Origin: Mesorhizobium loti
GTDB taxonomy: Bacteria > Pseudomonadota > Alphaproteobacteria > Rhizobiales > Rhizobiaceae
Length of the DNA stretch: 64,000 bases
Direction: 5' to 3'
Assembly (NCBI GenBank): GCA_002356515.1
Contig: AP017605.1
Coordinates: 3,667,001 to 3,731,000 of the forward strand
The first letter of the stretch is position 1. Every line of letters starts with the position of its first letter. Under the pieces are notes generated by a model, which was not told the origin of the DNA, searched no databases, and was given only the letters and a program-made list of their open reading frames with translations. A program made the translations under genes and the position numbers. This document shows, piece by piece, positions 38,123 through 47,508 of the stretch.

Positions 38123-39148
38123 ATGGCTTTTCTCAGATCCTTCGGCATGGGCAGACGCTCCGACGTTCTGATCTACGATCCGCATAAATTGTCGAGTCCG
38201 CAGGTCTTCCTGCTGACCATGGTCATCTTCCTGGCCATCGTCGCCTTTATTGCCGCCATCCTGACCCGCCAGATCTCGACGGCTTTCGTCACCAATCCCG
38301 GGCTCAACGGCCTGATCATCGGCGTGCTCGTGGTCGGCATCCTGCTCGCCTTCGCCCAGGTCGGGCGGCTGTTTCGCGAGGTGCGCTGGGTCAACTCCTT
38401 CCGCGCCGGCTCGGAGACGACAGAACCGGTGCTGCTGGCGCCGATGAAGGCCATGATCGGCCGCTCCTCGACCATGGCCTTCTCGACCTCCTCGATGCGC
38501 ACCATGCTCGATTCCATCGCCACGCGCCTCGACGAGAGCCGCGACACCTCGCGCTACCTGGTCGGCCTCCTGGTGTTCCTCGGCCTGCTCGGCACCTTCT
38601 GGGGCCTGCTCAACACGATCGGCTCGATCCGCGAGACCATCGAATCGCTCGACCCCGGCACGGGTGATGCCGCGGCGGTGCTCGATTCGCTGAAGCAGGG
38701 GCTGTCGGCACCGCTGGCCGGCATGGGCACGGCCTTCTCCTCCTCGCTGTTCGGCCTGTCGGGCTCGCTCGTCCTCGGCTTCCTCGACCTGCAGGCGGGC
38801 CGCGCCCAGACGCGCTTCTACACCGAGCTTGAGAACTGGCTGTCCTCGGTCACGGATCTCTCCTCCGACATCGTCGTCTCCGATCCGGCCAAGACCGAAT
38901 CCTCCGACGAGATTCGTGTGCTGTCGGAGCGGCTGCGCAGCATGCAGGAGAATGGCGGCGGCTCCAATCCGCGCGTCGCCACCGCCATGGCCAATCTCGC
39001 CGACGGCATTTCCGGCCTGGTCAAGAACATGCGCTCCGAGCAGCAGATCATGCGCGACTGGGTCGAGGCCCAGTCCGATGAGCAGAAGGCGATGCGCAAC
39101 ACGCTGGAAAAGATCGCCGACGCCCTGAAGAAGCCCGGGGTGCACTGA
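38123..39148 (+). CDS. MotA/TolQ/ExbB-like proton-channel protein
   Basis: 341 residues, four predicted membrane helices (about 30-50, 62-82, 145-165, 190-215). The channel core resembles TolQ: YLVGLLVFLGLLGTFWGLLN and PLAGMGTAFSSSLFGLSGSL. A 110-residue cytoplasmic tail follows (about 230-341), helical and rich in Glu/Arg/Met. It is not the flagellar MotA nor the TolQ of this window. It is paired, one base apart, with an OmpA/MotB-like protein, so they likely form an ion-driven stator complex. Its function in rhizobia is not established to my knowledge. Confidence 0.88.
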   Translation: MAFLRSFGMGRRSDVLIYDPHKLSSPQVFLLTMVIFLAIVAFIAAILTRQISTAFVTNPGLNGLIIGVLVVGILLAFAQVGRLFREVRWVNSFRAGSETTEPVLLAPMKAMIGRSSTMAFSTSSMRTMLDSIATRLDESRDTSRYLVGLLVFLGLLGTFWGLLNTIGSIRETIESLDPGTGDAAAVLDSLKQGLSAPLAGMGTAFSSSLFGLSGSLVLGFLDLQAGRAQTRFYTELENWLSSVTDLSSDIVVSDPAKTESSDEIRVLSERLRSMQENGGGSNPRVATAMANLADGISGLVKNMRSEQQIMRDWVEAQSDEQKAMRNTLEKIADALKKPGVH

Positions 39149-39149
39149 C

Positions 39150-40181
39150 ATGGCGCTTGCCAGGGGCCGGCGCACCGATCGCCGCATCGACTACTGGCCG
39201 GGCTTTGTCGACGCGCTGTCGACGCTGCTGCTCGCCATCATGTTCCTGCTCACCGTCTTCGTTCTGGCGCAGTTTCTGCTCGGCCGTGAAATCTCCGGCA
39301 AGGACACCGTTCTCAACCGGCTCAACTCGCAAATCAACGAGCTGACCCAGCTGCTGGCACTGGAGCGCTCGACGGCGCAGGACAAGGACGATTCGCTCGC
39401 CAATCTGCAGGCGTCGCTATCGGCGGCCGAGGCCGAGAAGAGCCGGCTCGAACAGTTGCTCGCGCAAGGTGCCGGCGCCGGCGATGCCGCCAACCAGCGG
39501 GCCGCGGTGTTGGGCGGCGAACTCGACAACCAGCGCCAGATCAGCCAGCAGGCGCTGAGCCAGGTCGAGATTCTCAACCAGCAAATCGCGGCACTGCGCA
39601 AGCAGATCGGCGCGCTCGAGGATGCGCTCAACGTGTCCGAGACCCGCGACCGCGATTCCAACACCAAAATCGCCGATCTCGGCCGCCGCCTGAACGTCGC
39701 CCTGGCGCAGCGCGTGCAGGAATTGAACCGCTATCGCTCCGACTTCTTCGGGCGCCTGCGCGAGATCCTCGCCGACCGCGAGAACATCCGCATCGTCGGC
39801 GACCGCTTCGTCTTCCAGTCGGAAGTGCTGTTCCCGACCGGCTCCGAGGTGATCAACGATGCCGGCAAGGTCGAAATGAAGAAGCTCGCCGACGCCATCA
39901 TCGAACTGCAGAAGGAAATTCCGCCCGAGATCAACTGGGTGCTGCGCGTCGATGGCCACACCGACAACAAGCCGCTCTCCGGCACAGGCCGCTATCGCGA
40001 CAATTGGGAGCTGTCGACGGCGCGTTCGACCTCGGTGGTCAAGTTCCTGATCGAGAACGGCGTGCCGGCCAACCGGCTGGTCGCCGCCGGCTTCGGCGAG
40101 TTCCAGCCGCTCGATCCCGCCGACACCGACGAGGCGCGCAACAAGAACCGCCGCATTGAACTGAAGCTCACCGAACGGTGA
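39150..40181 (+). CDS. MotB/OmpA-like peptidoglycan-binding protein
   Basis: 343 residues. One membrane helix at the N-terminus (YWPGFVDALSTLLLAIMFLL) with Asp21 in the place of the proton-binding Asp of MotB. A long coiled coil (about 55-185, LQASLSAAEAEKSRLEQLLA) leads to a C-terminal OmpA domain with RVDGHTDNKPLSGTGRYRDN and KNRRIELKL that binds peptidoglycan. The gene starts one base after the MotA-like stop, so they are translationally linked. It differs from flagellar MotB by the coiled coil. Confidence 0.88.
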   Translation: MALARGRRTDRRIDYWPGFVDALSTLLLAIMFLLTVFVLAQFLLGREISGKDTVLNRLNSQINELTQLLALERSTAQDKDDSLANLQASLSAAEAEKSRLEQLLAQGAGAGDAANQRAAVLGGELDNQRQISQQALSQVEILNQQIAALRKQIGALEDALNVSETRDRDSNTKIADLGRRLNVALAQRVQELNRYRSDFFGRLREILADRENIRIVGDRFVFQSEVLFPTGSEVINDAGKVEMKKLADAIIELQKEIPPEINWVLRVDGHTDNKPLSGTGRYRDNWELSTARSTSVVKFLIENGVPANRLVAAGFGEFQPLDPADTDEARNKNRRIELKLTER

Positions 40182-40429
40182 TTCATCATCACGGAAAAGT
40201 CACGCGAACTTGTTCGTCGGCTCAACTCTAGGGCGCAGGCCGGAGCGGGCAAGGCCTGAAAAGATTATCTTTTTTTAATTACACTTCACGCCGAAGCGCT
40301 CCTAGCTTGCCGCGCAGGGCCGAGAACCGCCGGCGATGCCTCCCATCGCGACGCGACGGAACTGGACGACCCACGGCAGGGAGGCAGACGTAAGAACCGC
40401 TGCCTTTCTCTTCAGGAGGAGACGCGACG

Positions 40430-40858
40430 ATGCGCTCTTTTAACCCCACGCTCAGAACTGCAGCACTGACCGCATTCTTCATCGCCATTCCGCTCGCCGG
40501 CGCCTATGCCGCGGGCCATCACAAGGGCGTTCTCGATGCCACCAACCCGACCGATTTGACGGGTCCGCGTGTCGAAGCCCTCATTGAACAGGCTCAAGGC
40601 GTCCGCCAGGGCATCGTCGACGCACGGCAGGCCAACAGCATCACCCCGACCGTGGCGGCACACCTGGAAATGCGCGCCGACCAGATCCGCCGGGCGGCCG
40701 AGAAGATTGCCGCGTCGGATCACGGCAGGATACCGGCCGCGCAGTATCATGACCTGCTGAGCCATCTCGACCGTGTCGACCAGCGCTTGATGATCTATAC
40801 TGGCAGCGGTTTCCAGATGGGCGACGGCTCCGACGGAGGAAACTATCCGAACGGCTGA
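40430..40858 (+). CDS. Small exported protein of unknown function
   Basis: 142 residues with a signal peptide ending LAGAYA before AGHHKG. The mature part is helical (TGPRVEALIEQAQGVRQGI, AHLEMRADQIRRAAEKIAA) with a Gly/Asp-rich end. GGAGGAGACG lies just upstream of the ATG. I recognise no family. The window's preceding 240 bases are AT-rich and probably contain its promoter. Confidence 0.8.
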   Translation: MRSFNPTLRTAALTAFFIAIPLAGAYAAGHHKGVLDATNPTDLTGPRVEALIEQAQGVRQGIVDARQANSITPTVAAHLEMRADQIRRAAEKIAASDHGRIPAAQYHDLLSHLDRVDQRLMIYTGSGFQMGDGSDGGNYPNG

Positions 40859-40890
40859 GCCTCTAAGGGCCCAAGAGGAAGGGACCATCT

Positions 40891-40928
40891 GGCGCCTTCG
40901 GGACCCCAATCCCGCGGGCGTCCTTTTT
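40891..40928 (+). terminator. Intrinsic terminator of the 40430-40858 gene
   Basis: Stem ggcgcc/ggcgtc (one G-U) with an inner gggA/tccc pairing, followed by TTTTT at 40924-40928. Confidence 0.65.
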
Positions 40929-40947
40929 CCTCGCCTGTCCCGCTTGC

Positions 40948-41301
40948 CTACCAACCAAGCCAGACCGCGATCAGGGCGACCACCGCCGGCACGGTCTGGA
41001 TGAACAGGATTTTGCGGCCGACCGTTGCCGCGCCGTAGAGGCCGGCAATCGCGACGCACAACAGGAAGAAAACTTTGACCTGAAAACCGGCGGCGCCGAG
41101 ATAAAGCCCCCAGATCAGGCCGGCGGCGAGAAATCCGTTATAGAGGCCCTGATTGGCGGCCAGCACCTTCGAGGCATTGGCGAATTCCGGCGTCAGGCGG
41201 AATGTCTTGTGCCCGCGCGGCGTGTCCCACAGCACCATCTCGAGATAGACGATGTAGACATGGATCAAGGCCACCAGCCCGACCAGGATGTTGCCGATCA
41301 T
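40948..41301 (-). CDS. DUF1304 membrane protein
   Basis: 117 residues from MIGNILVGLV (the frame adds five residues to 41316). Four membrane helices. N-terminal LVALIHVYIVYLEMVLWDTP and ANQGLYNGFLAAGLIWGLYL are typical of DUF1304. Function unknown. Confidence 0.85.
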   Translation of the reverse strand: MIGNILVGLVALIHVYIVYLEMVLWDTPRGHKTFRLTPEFANASKVLAANQGLYNGFLAAGLIWGLYLGAAGFQVKVFFLLCVAIAGLYGAATVGRKILFIQTVPAVVALIAVWLGW

Positions 41302-41380
41302 TTGCTCCCCCTTCACGCGTTACCGGCAGCATTTCATGTGTCGCATCGCCTGCGCAAGGCGCATCTGGCGGACGGTATCC

Positions 41381-41485
41381 AGAGCAATTCCAGGAAAAGT
41401 GTGAAGCGGTTTTCCCTTGGGAATTTGCGTCAAAACAAAGAGTCAGAGCAGGTTGCCGTTTCCGTGAAACGGTGAACTGCTCTGA
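41381..41485. repeat. Dispersed repeat, family A copy 3 (long form)
   Basis: agagcaattccaggaaaagt to ggtgaactgctctgag, closely similar to the copy at 20895 over its full length with a few substitutions. It occupies the divergent gap between DUF1304 and the carboxypeptidase, ending 60 bases before the carboxypeptidase ATG. Confidence 0.8.
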
Positions 41486-41545
41486 GGGTTGCCAACGCTT
41501 TTGCGTTGGTGTCTTTTCGCGCCGTCCTCAATCACGGAAGCCGCC

Positions 41546-43030
41546 ATGTCCTTTCAGAAACTCGACGACCTCGGCCACAAGCTCGAAGCGCTTGAGCATG
41601 CGCTGGCCATTCTCGGCGCCGATGAGGCGACGCATATGGCCGTCGGCGGCGGCGAGAAGCGTGCCGAGGCGATGGCGGCACTGGCCGGCATGTACCACAC
41701 CAGGGCAACCGCACCGGAAATCGCCGACTGGATCACCGCCGCCGAAGGCGAGGCGCTCGACGACGAGCAACGCGCGGCTCTCGGCGAACTGCGGCGGCAA
41801 TACACCAACCTGACCTGCCTGCCGGTCGAGTTCGTCGAACGCCAGACGACGGCGCGCATGCGGTGCGAGCAGCTGTGGCGCGACCTGCGCGCCAAGAACG
41901 ATTGGGCGGGCTTCCAGCCGGCGCTCGAGGGCGTGGTGGCGCTGGTGCGCGAAGAGGCAGCTCTGCGCTCCGCCGTGCTCGGCCTCGCCCCCTACGATGC
42001 GCTGATGGAGCAATTCGACCCCGGCAACCGTACGGCGGACATCACCCCCGTCTTCGCGGAGCTGAAAGCCTTCCTCAAGGGATTCGTGCCGGAGGCGCTG
42101 GCGATCCAGGAAGCGCGGCTGCGCAAGCATCCGCTGAAGCCGCTTTCGGGCACCTATGCGATCGACAAGCAGCGCGAACTTGGCCTTGCCATGATGGCGG
42201 CGGTCGGTTTCGACCTGACGCACGGCTCACTGTCGGTGTCGCACCATCCCTTCTGCGGCGGCGTGCCCAGCGACGTGCGCATCACCACCCGCTACAAGAC
42301 ATCGGATTTCCTGTCGGCGCTGATGGGCGTGCTGCACGAGACCGGCCACGCGCTCTACGAGCAGAACCTGCCGAAGGCCTGGTCGCACTGGCCGCTCGGC
42401 AAGGCGCGCGGCATGGCCGTGCATGAAAGCCAGAGCCTGTTCGTCGAAAAGCAGGTCGGCCGCAATCCCGCCTTCTGGCGCTGGGCGCTGCCGGTGCTGG
42501 AAAGGCATCTTGGCGAGACCTGGTCGCTCGACGACCTCCTGCCGCATGTGCATCGCGTCGAGCGCGGCCTGATCCGCGTCGACGCCGACGAGGTGACCTA
42601 TCCCCTGCATGTCATCCTGCGCTACGAGTTGGAGCAGGAGCTGGTCGCGGGCAGGCTGGAGGTGGCTGATCTTCCCGAAGCCTGGGACGCCAAGATGCGC
42701 GACTATCTCGGCCTCTCCACATTGGACAACCCGGCCGACGGGCCGATGCAGGACGTGCATTGGCCGGGCGCCGCCTTCGGCTACTTCCCGTCCTATACGC
42801 TGGGCGCGATGATGGCGGCGCAGCAATGGGCCGCTCTGACGCGGGAGCATCCCTCCGCCGACGACGATCTGGCGAAAGGGAATTTCACTGCCATCAACGA
42901 CTGGCGCCGCAAGAAGATATGGTCGCAGGGATCGCGCTGGTCGACGCCGGAACTGCTCGAACGCGCCACCGGCGAAAAGCTCAACGCCGTGTATTTCGTC
43001 AATCACCTGAAGCAGCGCTACGGCGGATGA
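41546..43030 (+). CDS. Carboxypeptidase M32 (Taq-type)
   Basis: Zinc metallocarboxypeptidase, 494 residues from MSFQKLDDLG (upstream frame to 41489 lies partly in the repeat region). The zinc motif HETGH is at 264-268 in LHETGHALYEQ, with the other family motifs DVRITTRY and HESQSLFVEKQVG (third zinc ligand Glu). Cytoplasmic, no signal peptide; removes C-terminal residues from peptides. Confidence 0.95.
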   Translation: MSFQKLDDLGHKLEALEHALAILGADEATHMAVGGGEKRAEAMAALAGMYHTRATAPEIADWITAAEGEALDDEQRAALGELRRQYTNLTCLPVEFVERQTTARMRCEQLWRDLRAKNDWAGFQPALEGVVALVREEAALRSAVLGLAPYDALMEQFDPGNRTADITPVFAELKAFLKGFVPEALAIQEARLRKHPLKPLSGTYAIDKQRELGLAMMAAVGFDLTHGSLSVSHHPFCGGVPSDVRITTRYKTSDFLSALMGVLHETGHALYEQNLPKAWSHWPLGKARGMAVHESQSLFVEKQVGRNPAFWRWALPVLERHLGETWSLDDLLPHVHRVERGLIRVDADEVTYPLHVILRYELEQELVAGRLEVADLPEAWDAKMRDYLGLSTLDNPADGPMQDVHWPGAAFGYFPSYTLGAMMAAQQWAALTREHPSADDDLAKGNFTAINDWRRKKIWSQGSRWSTPELLERATGEKLNAVYFVNHLKQRYGG

Positions 43031-43207
43031 GATCGGCCATCGTGCCATCCCGATTTCGGTGACAAGCGGCAACAGCCGGCGAACAACAAGGCGATGAGGC
43101 GCCATCGCCTGATGGCGATCTTGCAGGATCGCCTCTACTTTTCTATCACTGGTGGCATTCGACGGCACATTGCAAGACGTGCGGATCATGAGGGCGGGTG
43201 CTTTCCG

Positions 43208-45166
43208 GTGACATCTTCTGCGATCACGCGGCTTTTCGTCTTGATTGCCTTTGCGTTTTTTTGCGTCCCGGCCATGGCCGACGCCGAAATCCACAAGGGC
43301 AGCCCTGGCAGCTGGATCGACCGGATCGAACTTCCGAAGGCGGACCCGCGCTTCGACAGCCGGATCAAGAACGGCATCTCCAATCTTGTCTCGGAATATC
43401 AGATCCGGCAGCATCCTGGTGGCATCGAGGTATTCGACCGCTATGCCTACAGGATCGTCGACCGCACCGGACTCGAGCGCGGCGCCGCCATAAATTTCGA
43501 GTTCGACCCGGCGACGTCGCAGGTAACGATGAACTGGCTGAACATCATCCGCGACGGCGTCGTCATCGACCGGCTGCCCGGAGCCACCTTCGATGTGTTC
43601 CGGCGCGAGAAGGATGCCGAGAAGGGCCTGTTCGACGGCTGGCTCACGGCTTATGTGAATGTCGACGATGTCCGTGTCGGCGACATCATCGACTATGGCA
43701 AAACCACCGTCAGGACACCGATCGTCGGCGCGGATCTGTTCTTCCACTCGGTCGCCATGGCCTGGGGCGAACCGATAGCGCTCATCCGCGAGAAGGTCAT
43801 CTGGCCGGCAAACCAACCCTTGAACATCCGCCAGGTGCGCACCGACATCCAGCCGGATGTCAAAACCGACGGGGCGTTGAAAACCTATACCTGGCAAAGC
43901 ATCAACCCTGCCCCGGTCAAGCCCGAGGAGAACCTGCCTGCCTATCCGACGGTCCAGATCTCCTCGACGGCCAAATGGCAGGATGTCGTCGATGCGATGT
44001 TGCCCTACTACCGGCTCGACCAGGAATTGCCGGCCGCTTTCGCTTCGAAGCTCGATGACATCGCCGCCAGATACGCCAAGCCGGAAGACCGCATGATCGA
44101 GGCGATGCGGCTGGTCCAGGACACCATCCGCTATGTCAGCCTGTCGATGGGCCGCGGCTCCTATATTCCCCGCAGCCCCAGCACCGTGATCGCCTCGGGC
44201 TTCGGCGACTGCAAGGACAAGGCCCTGCTTCTTGCCTCCAGCCTGCGCCGGCTTGGCGTTGAGGCCGAGCCAGCCCTGACCGATCTCGACGACGGACTGG
44301 CGCTTGGCGACATGCTGCCGACGATACGCGCCTTCGACCACGTCATCGTCAAGGCATCGATCAAAAGCCAGACCTACTGGATCGATGCGACCAATTACCT
44401 GCAGGGTGGCCGGGCCGAAAACCTTGTTCCGCCCGACTATGGCTTTGCCTTGCCTGTCGTCGCCGGCAAAGCGCAAATGGAGAGGATGGAGCGCAAGGAG
44501 CTTTTCCAGCCGACCACCTTCGTCAGCGAAGCCTTCGATTTTCCCAAACTCAAAGGCGAGGCGCTCAAGCTGACGGTCAGCACGACCTACCGGGACGCGG
44601 ACGCCGACTCAATGCGCTACAGGCTGGTTTCGCAATCGGCCACCAAGCTCGCCGACGACTATCTCCAATACTACAACCGGCAATATCCGGGGATGATCAG
44701 CCTGGTGCCGTTGTCGACAAAGGACGACCGTGACGGCAATGTCGTCACCACGGTCGAATCCTACGAACTGCCGGCCGAGGATCTCGATGCCGATGATCTC
44801 GTCAAGAACTTCCCACTGAAGGCGGATGTCGGCATCAGCAATTTGCCGGAGCCGGACATGGTCGGCAGGAGCGGGCCGATCTGGCTCGGCAGCCCGATGT
44901 TCAAGCGCCACCAGTGCATCGTCAGGAACCTGAAGGCGGCGTTTGTCGGTCCCGAAAAGTCCGACGACGTGATCACGCCTTATGTCGCCTTCAAGGCGCG
45001 CTGGTCGAGCACGCCGACCGAATTTCAGGTCGACTGGTTTCTCAAGACGATCGGCGACCGGGTTCCGGCCAAGGATATCGGCTTGTATCTGAGGTCACGC
45101 AGGAAGATGAGCGACAATTCCTCCTGGAGTTACAATTTCGGCTATGCCGAACCTGAGGCGAACTGA
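43208..45166 (+). CDS. Exported DUF3857/transglutaminase-like protein
   Basis: 652 residues if started at the GTG at 43208, which gives a signal peptide (ITRLFVLIAFAFFCVPAMA). The longer frame to 43094 has no signal sequence at its N-terminus. An N-terminal DUF3857 domain (about 50-220) is followed by a transglutaminase-like core with Cys335 (GFGDCKDKALLL), His378 (FDHVIV) and Asp393 (YWIDATN), a complete triad. Such proteins may act on envelope peptides; no substrate is known. The start is uncertain. Confidence 0.85.
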   Translation: MTSSAITRLFVLIAFAFFCVPAMADAEIHKGSPGSWIDRIELPKADPRFDSRIKNGISNLVSEYQIRQHPGGIEVFDRYAYRIVDRTGLERGAAINFEFDPATSQVTMNWLNIIRDGVVIDRLPGATFDVFRREKDAEKGLFDGWLTAYVNVDDVRVGDIIDYGKTTVRTPIVGADLFFHSVAMAWGEPIALIREKVIWPANQPLNIRQVRTDIQPDVKTDGALKTYTWQSINPAPVKPEENLPAYPTVQISSTAKWQDVVDAMLPYYRLDQELPAAFASKLDDIAARYAKPEDRMIEAMRLVQDTIRYVSLSMGRGSYIPRSPSTVIASGFGDCKDKALLLASSLRRLGVEAEPALTDLDDGLALGDMLPTIRAFDHVIVKASIKSQTYWIDATNYLQGGRAENLVPPDYGFALPVVAGKAQMERMERKELFQPTTFVSEAFDFPKLKGEALKLTVSTTYRDADADSMRYRLVSQSATKLADDYLQYYNRQYPGMISLVPLSTKDDRDGNVVTTVESYELPAEDLDADDLVKNFPLKADVGISNLPEPDMVGRSGPIWLGSPMFKRHQCIVRNLKAAFVGPEKSDDVITPYVAFKARWSSTPTEFQVDWFLKTIGDRVPAKDIGLYLRSRRKMSDNSSWSYNFGYAEPEAN

Positions 45167-45173
45167 GCCCTCC

Positions 45174-45212
45174 AAGCAATTCCAGGGTGAAACGGTTTTC
45201 GTCCGGAAATCG
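45174..45212. repeat. Dispersed repeat, family A copy 4 (degenerate)
   Basis: aagcaattccagggtgaaac then ggttttcgtccggaaat, a shortened and diverged copy in the gap between two convergent genes; may serve as a weak terminator. Confidence 0.6.
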
Positions 45213-45225
45213 CGCTGGTCCGTGA

Positions 45226-47025
45226 TTATTCCGCCGCGCCTCTGAAAGCGCTGGCGCCGGTCTCGAACTGCAGCTTGGCCAGCCTGGCATAGATGCCGCC
45301 CTTGGCCACCAGGCTCTGATGCGTGCCTTCCTCGACGATGCGGCCGCCATCCATCACCAGGATCCTGTCGGCCTTCAGCACCGTCGCCAGCCGATGGGCG
45401 ATGACGATGGTGGTGCGGCCTTGCATCAGCCGTTCCAGAGCCATCTGCACCAGCGTCTCGCTTTCGGCGTCGAGTGCCGAAGTGGCTTCGTCGAGCAGCA
45501 GGATCGGCGCGTCGCGCAGGATGGCGCGGGCGATAGCCACGCGCTGGCGCTGGCCGCCGGACAGCGTCACGCCGCGCTCGCCGACCTGGCTGTCATAGCC
45601 GTTCTCGAGCTTGAGGATGAATTCGTCGGCCAGCGCGTCCTTGGCCGCCGCCTCGATCTCGGTATTGCCTGCGCCCGGCCGGCCGAAGCCGATATTGTCG
45701 CGCGCGCTCGCCGCGAAGATGGTGACGTCCTGCGGTACGATGGCGATGCGCTCGCGGACCGAAACCGGATCGGCTTCGCGCACGTCGACGCCGTCGATCA
45801 GGATCTTGCCGGTCTCGGGATCGTAGAAGCGCAGGATCAGCGAAAAGACCGTGCTCTTGCCGGCCCCCGAGGGGCCGACGATGGCCACCGTCTCGCCGGG
45901 CATGACCTGGAAACTCAGGCCGTGGACGGCGGCACGGTCGGGCCTTGCCGGATAGGAGAAGGAGACGTCGTCGAAGACGATCGCGCCCTTGGCGACCGCC
46001 GGCAGCGGCTTCGGATCAGCCGGCGCCTGGATCGCCGGCTTCTCGGCCAGGATCTCGGTCAGCCGCTCGGCCGCGCCCGCCGCCTGCGCAAGCTCGCCCC
46101 AGACTTCCGACAGCGCGCCGAGCGCGCCGGCGGCGAACACCGAATAGAGCAGGAACTGGCCAAGCGTGCCCGGCGATATCGCGCCATCGAGGACGTCGCG
46201 CGAGCCGAACCAGAGCACCGCCACGACCGACGAGAAAATGGTGAAAATGGCAAAGAAGGTGAGAAAAGAGCGCGCGAAGATCGAGGCGCGTGCCGCCTCG
46301 AAGGCAGCCTCCACGGCACCCGAAAAATGACTGGTGACCAGCTTCTCGTTGGTGAAGGCCTGCAGCGTGCGCACCGCACCGATCTGCTCGCTGGCATAGG
46401 CTGTGGCATCGGCAAGCGTATCCTGCGCCTGCCTTGACTTGCGCCGCACCGAACGGCCGAAGGCGACCAGCGGCAGCACGATCACGGGTATGGCAGCTAT
46501 GACCAGGCTGGACAGTTTCGGGCTGGTGATGACCATCATTCCCACCGCGCCGAGGCCAAGGATGACGTTGCGCAGCGCGACAGAAGCCGTGGCGCCGACG
46601 GCCGACTTGACCTGTGTGGTGTCGGCGGCGAGCCGCGAGACGATCTCGCCCGACTGGGCGGTGTCGAAGAAGGCAGGCGACAGCGTCGTCACATGGGCAA
46701 AGACATCGCGCCTGATATCGGCGACGACGCGCTCGCCGAGCGTGATGACGAAATAGTAGCGGCTGGCCGATGCCGCCGCCAGCACGGCGGCCATCGCCAC
46801 AAGGGCGGCGAAATATTCGGCGATGAAGGTGGTGCTGGACGACGAGAAACCATGGTCGATCATGCGTCGCACGGCCAGCGGCAGCGCCAATGTCGTTGCC
46901 GCCGCGATGGCCAGCGAGATGAGGGCGCCGACGACCAGCGTGCGATATCCAGTGAGATAGGGGAACAGGCGCCTGAGCGGCTTGAGCGAGCGTCGGCGCT
47001 CGTCTGCGCTGCTAGATTGCGCCAT
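45226..47025 (-). CDS. ABC exporter, fused permease and ATPase (MsbA/multidrug type)
   Basis: 599 residues. Six membrane helices in the N-terminal half (about 28-310), then the nucleotide-binding domain: Walker A GPSGAGKST at 384-392, signature LSGGQ at 488-492, Walker B ILLLDEAT at 508-515 and the H-loop IVIAHRLAT. A homodimeric exporter by architecture; resembles rhizobial MsbA-like/multidrug half-transporters. Substrate unknown. Single gene, divergent from rpmE. Confidence 0.92.
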   Translation of the reverse strand: MAQSSSADERRRSLKPLRRLFPYLTGYRTLVVGALISLAIAAATTLALPLAVRRMIDHGFSSSSTTFIAEYFAALVAMAAVLAAASASRYYFVITLGERVVADIRRDVFAHVTTLSPAFFDTAQSGEIVSRLAADTTQVKSAVGATASVALRNVILGLGAVGMMVITSPKLSSLVIAAIPVIVLPLVAFGRSVRRKSRQAQDTLADATAYASEQIGAVRTLQAFTNEKLVTSHFSGAVEAAFEAARASIFARSFLTFFAIFTIFSSVVAVLWFGSRDVLDGAISPGTLGQFLLYSVFAAGALGALSEVWGELAQAAGAAERLTEILAEKPAIQAPADPKPLPAVAKGAIVFDDVSFSYPARPDRAAVHGLSFQVMPGETVAIVGPSGAGKSTVFSLILRFYDPETGKILIDGVDVREADPVSVRERIAIVPQDVTIFAASARDNIGFGRPGAGNTEIEAAAKDALADEFILKLENGYDSQVGERGVTLSGGQRQRVAIARAILRDAPILLLDEATSALDAESETLVQMALERLMQGRTTIVIAHRLATVLKADRILVMDGGRIVEEGTHQSLVAKGGIYARLAKLQFETGASAFRGAAE

Positions 47026-47084
47026 CTCGATGTTTCCTCTAGCCGCTTAAGTTTTATGCGCTTCAATATGCGCTTGCCGCGGCC

Positions 47085-47113
47085 TTGTGATTCAATTCCG
47101 CCTGATGTATAGG
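47085..47113 (+). promoter_or_regulatory. Promoter of rpmE
   Basis: TTGTGA (47085-47090) and TATAGG (47108-47113) with a 17-base spacer. It leaves a leader of about 110 bases before the rpmE ATG, long enough for autoregulation, but I see no named motif. Confidence 0.55.
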
Positions 47114-47231
47114 CTCGCCGACCGTTTTAGAAGCCGTGGCTCCTCAATAGCTGCGGCTTCGAGTTTTAAAAAGAGGCGCATCGACGCAGGCTTATGCCCG
47201 TCAGCCGCGCCGGCAAGCCAGGAACCGAGCC

Positions 47232-47453
47232 ATGAAGAGCGCTATCCATCCCGATTATCACACCATCAAGGTCGTCATGACCGACGGCACCGAATACATG
47301 ACCCGTTCGACCTGGGGCAAGGAAGGCGATACGATGAACCTCGATATCGACCCGACGACGCACCCGGCCTGGACCGGCGGCCAGCAGACCCTGCTCGACC
47401 GCGGCGGCAGACTGTCGAAGTTCAAGAAGCGTTTCGAAGGTTTCGGCCTCTAA
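47232..47453 (+). CDS. rpmE: 50S ribosomal protein L31
   Basis: 73 residues: [20 protein letters not shown] to [11 protein letters not shown]. It lacks the CxxC zinc cysteines found in many L31 proteins, so it is the zinc-independent form. Followed by a strong terminator. Confidence 0.95.
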   Translation: MKSAIHPDYHTIKVVMTDGTEYMTRSTWGKEGDTMNLDIDPTTHPAWTGGQQTLLDRGGRLSKFKKRFEGFGL

Positions 47454-47478
47454 GCCCATTTCGGCATTGCCGCAGATC

Positions 47479-47506
47479 AAAAACCCGCCTTCGAGGCGGG
47501 TTTTTT
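47479..47506 (+). terminator. Intrinsic terminator of rpmE
   Basis: Stem aaacccgcct/aggcgggttt with a TCG loop region and six T at 47501-47506. On the minus strand the A/T tracts also allow it to serve the converging gene at 47509. Confidence 0.88.
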
Positions 47507-47508
47507 GT

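Noticed and set aside
37787..39187. 466-residue minus-strand frame over the MotA-like gene
   Set aside because: Composition typical of antisense shadow; both genes beneath have clear families.
38123..40181. Zorya-type anti-phage system
   Set aside because: ZorA/ZorB-like architecture is present but no ZorC, ZorD or ZorE gene is adjacent, and the neighbours are housekeeping genes.
42227..44476. 749-residue open frame antisense to the carboxypeptidase and DUF3857 genes
   Set aside because: It spans two well-supported genes on the other strand and has no recognisable motifs. High GC content makes long antisense frames common.
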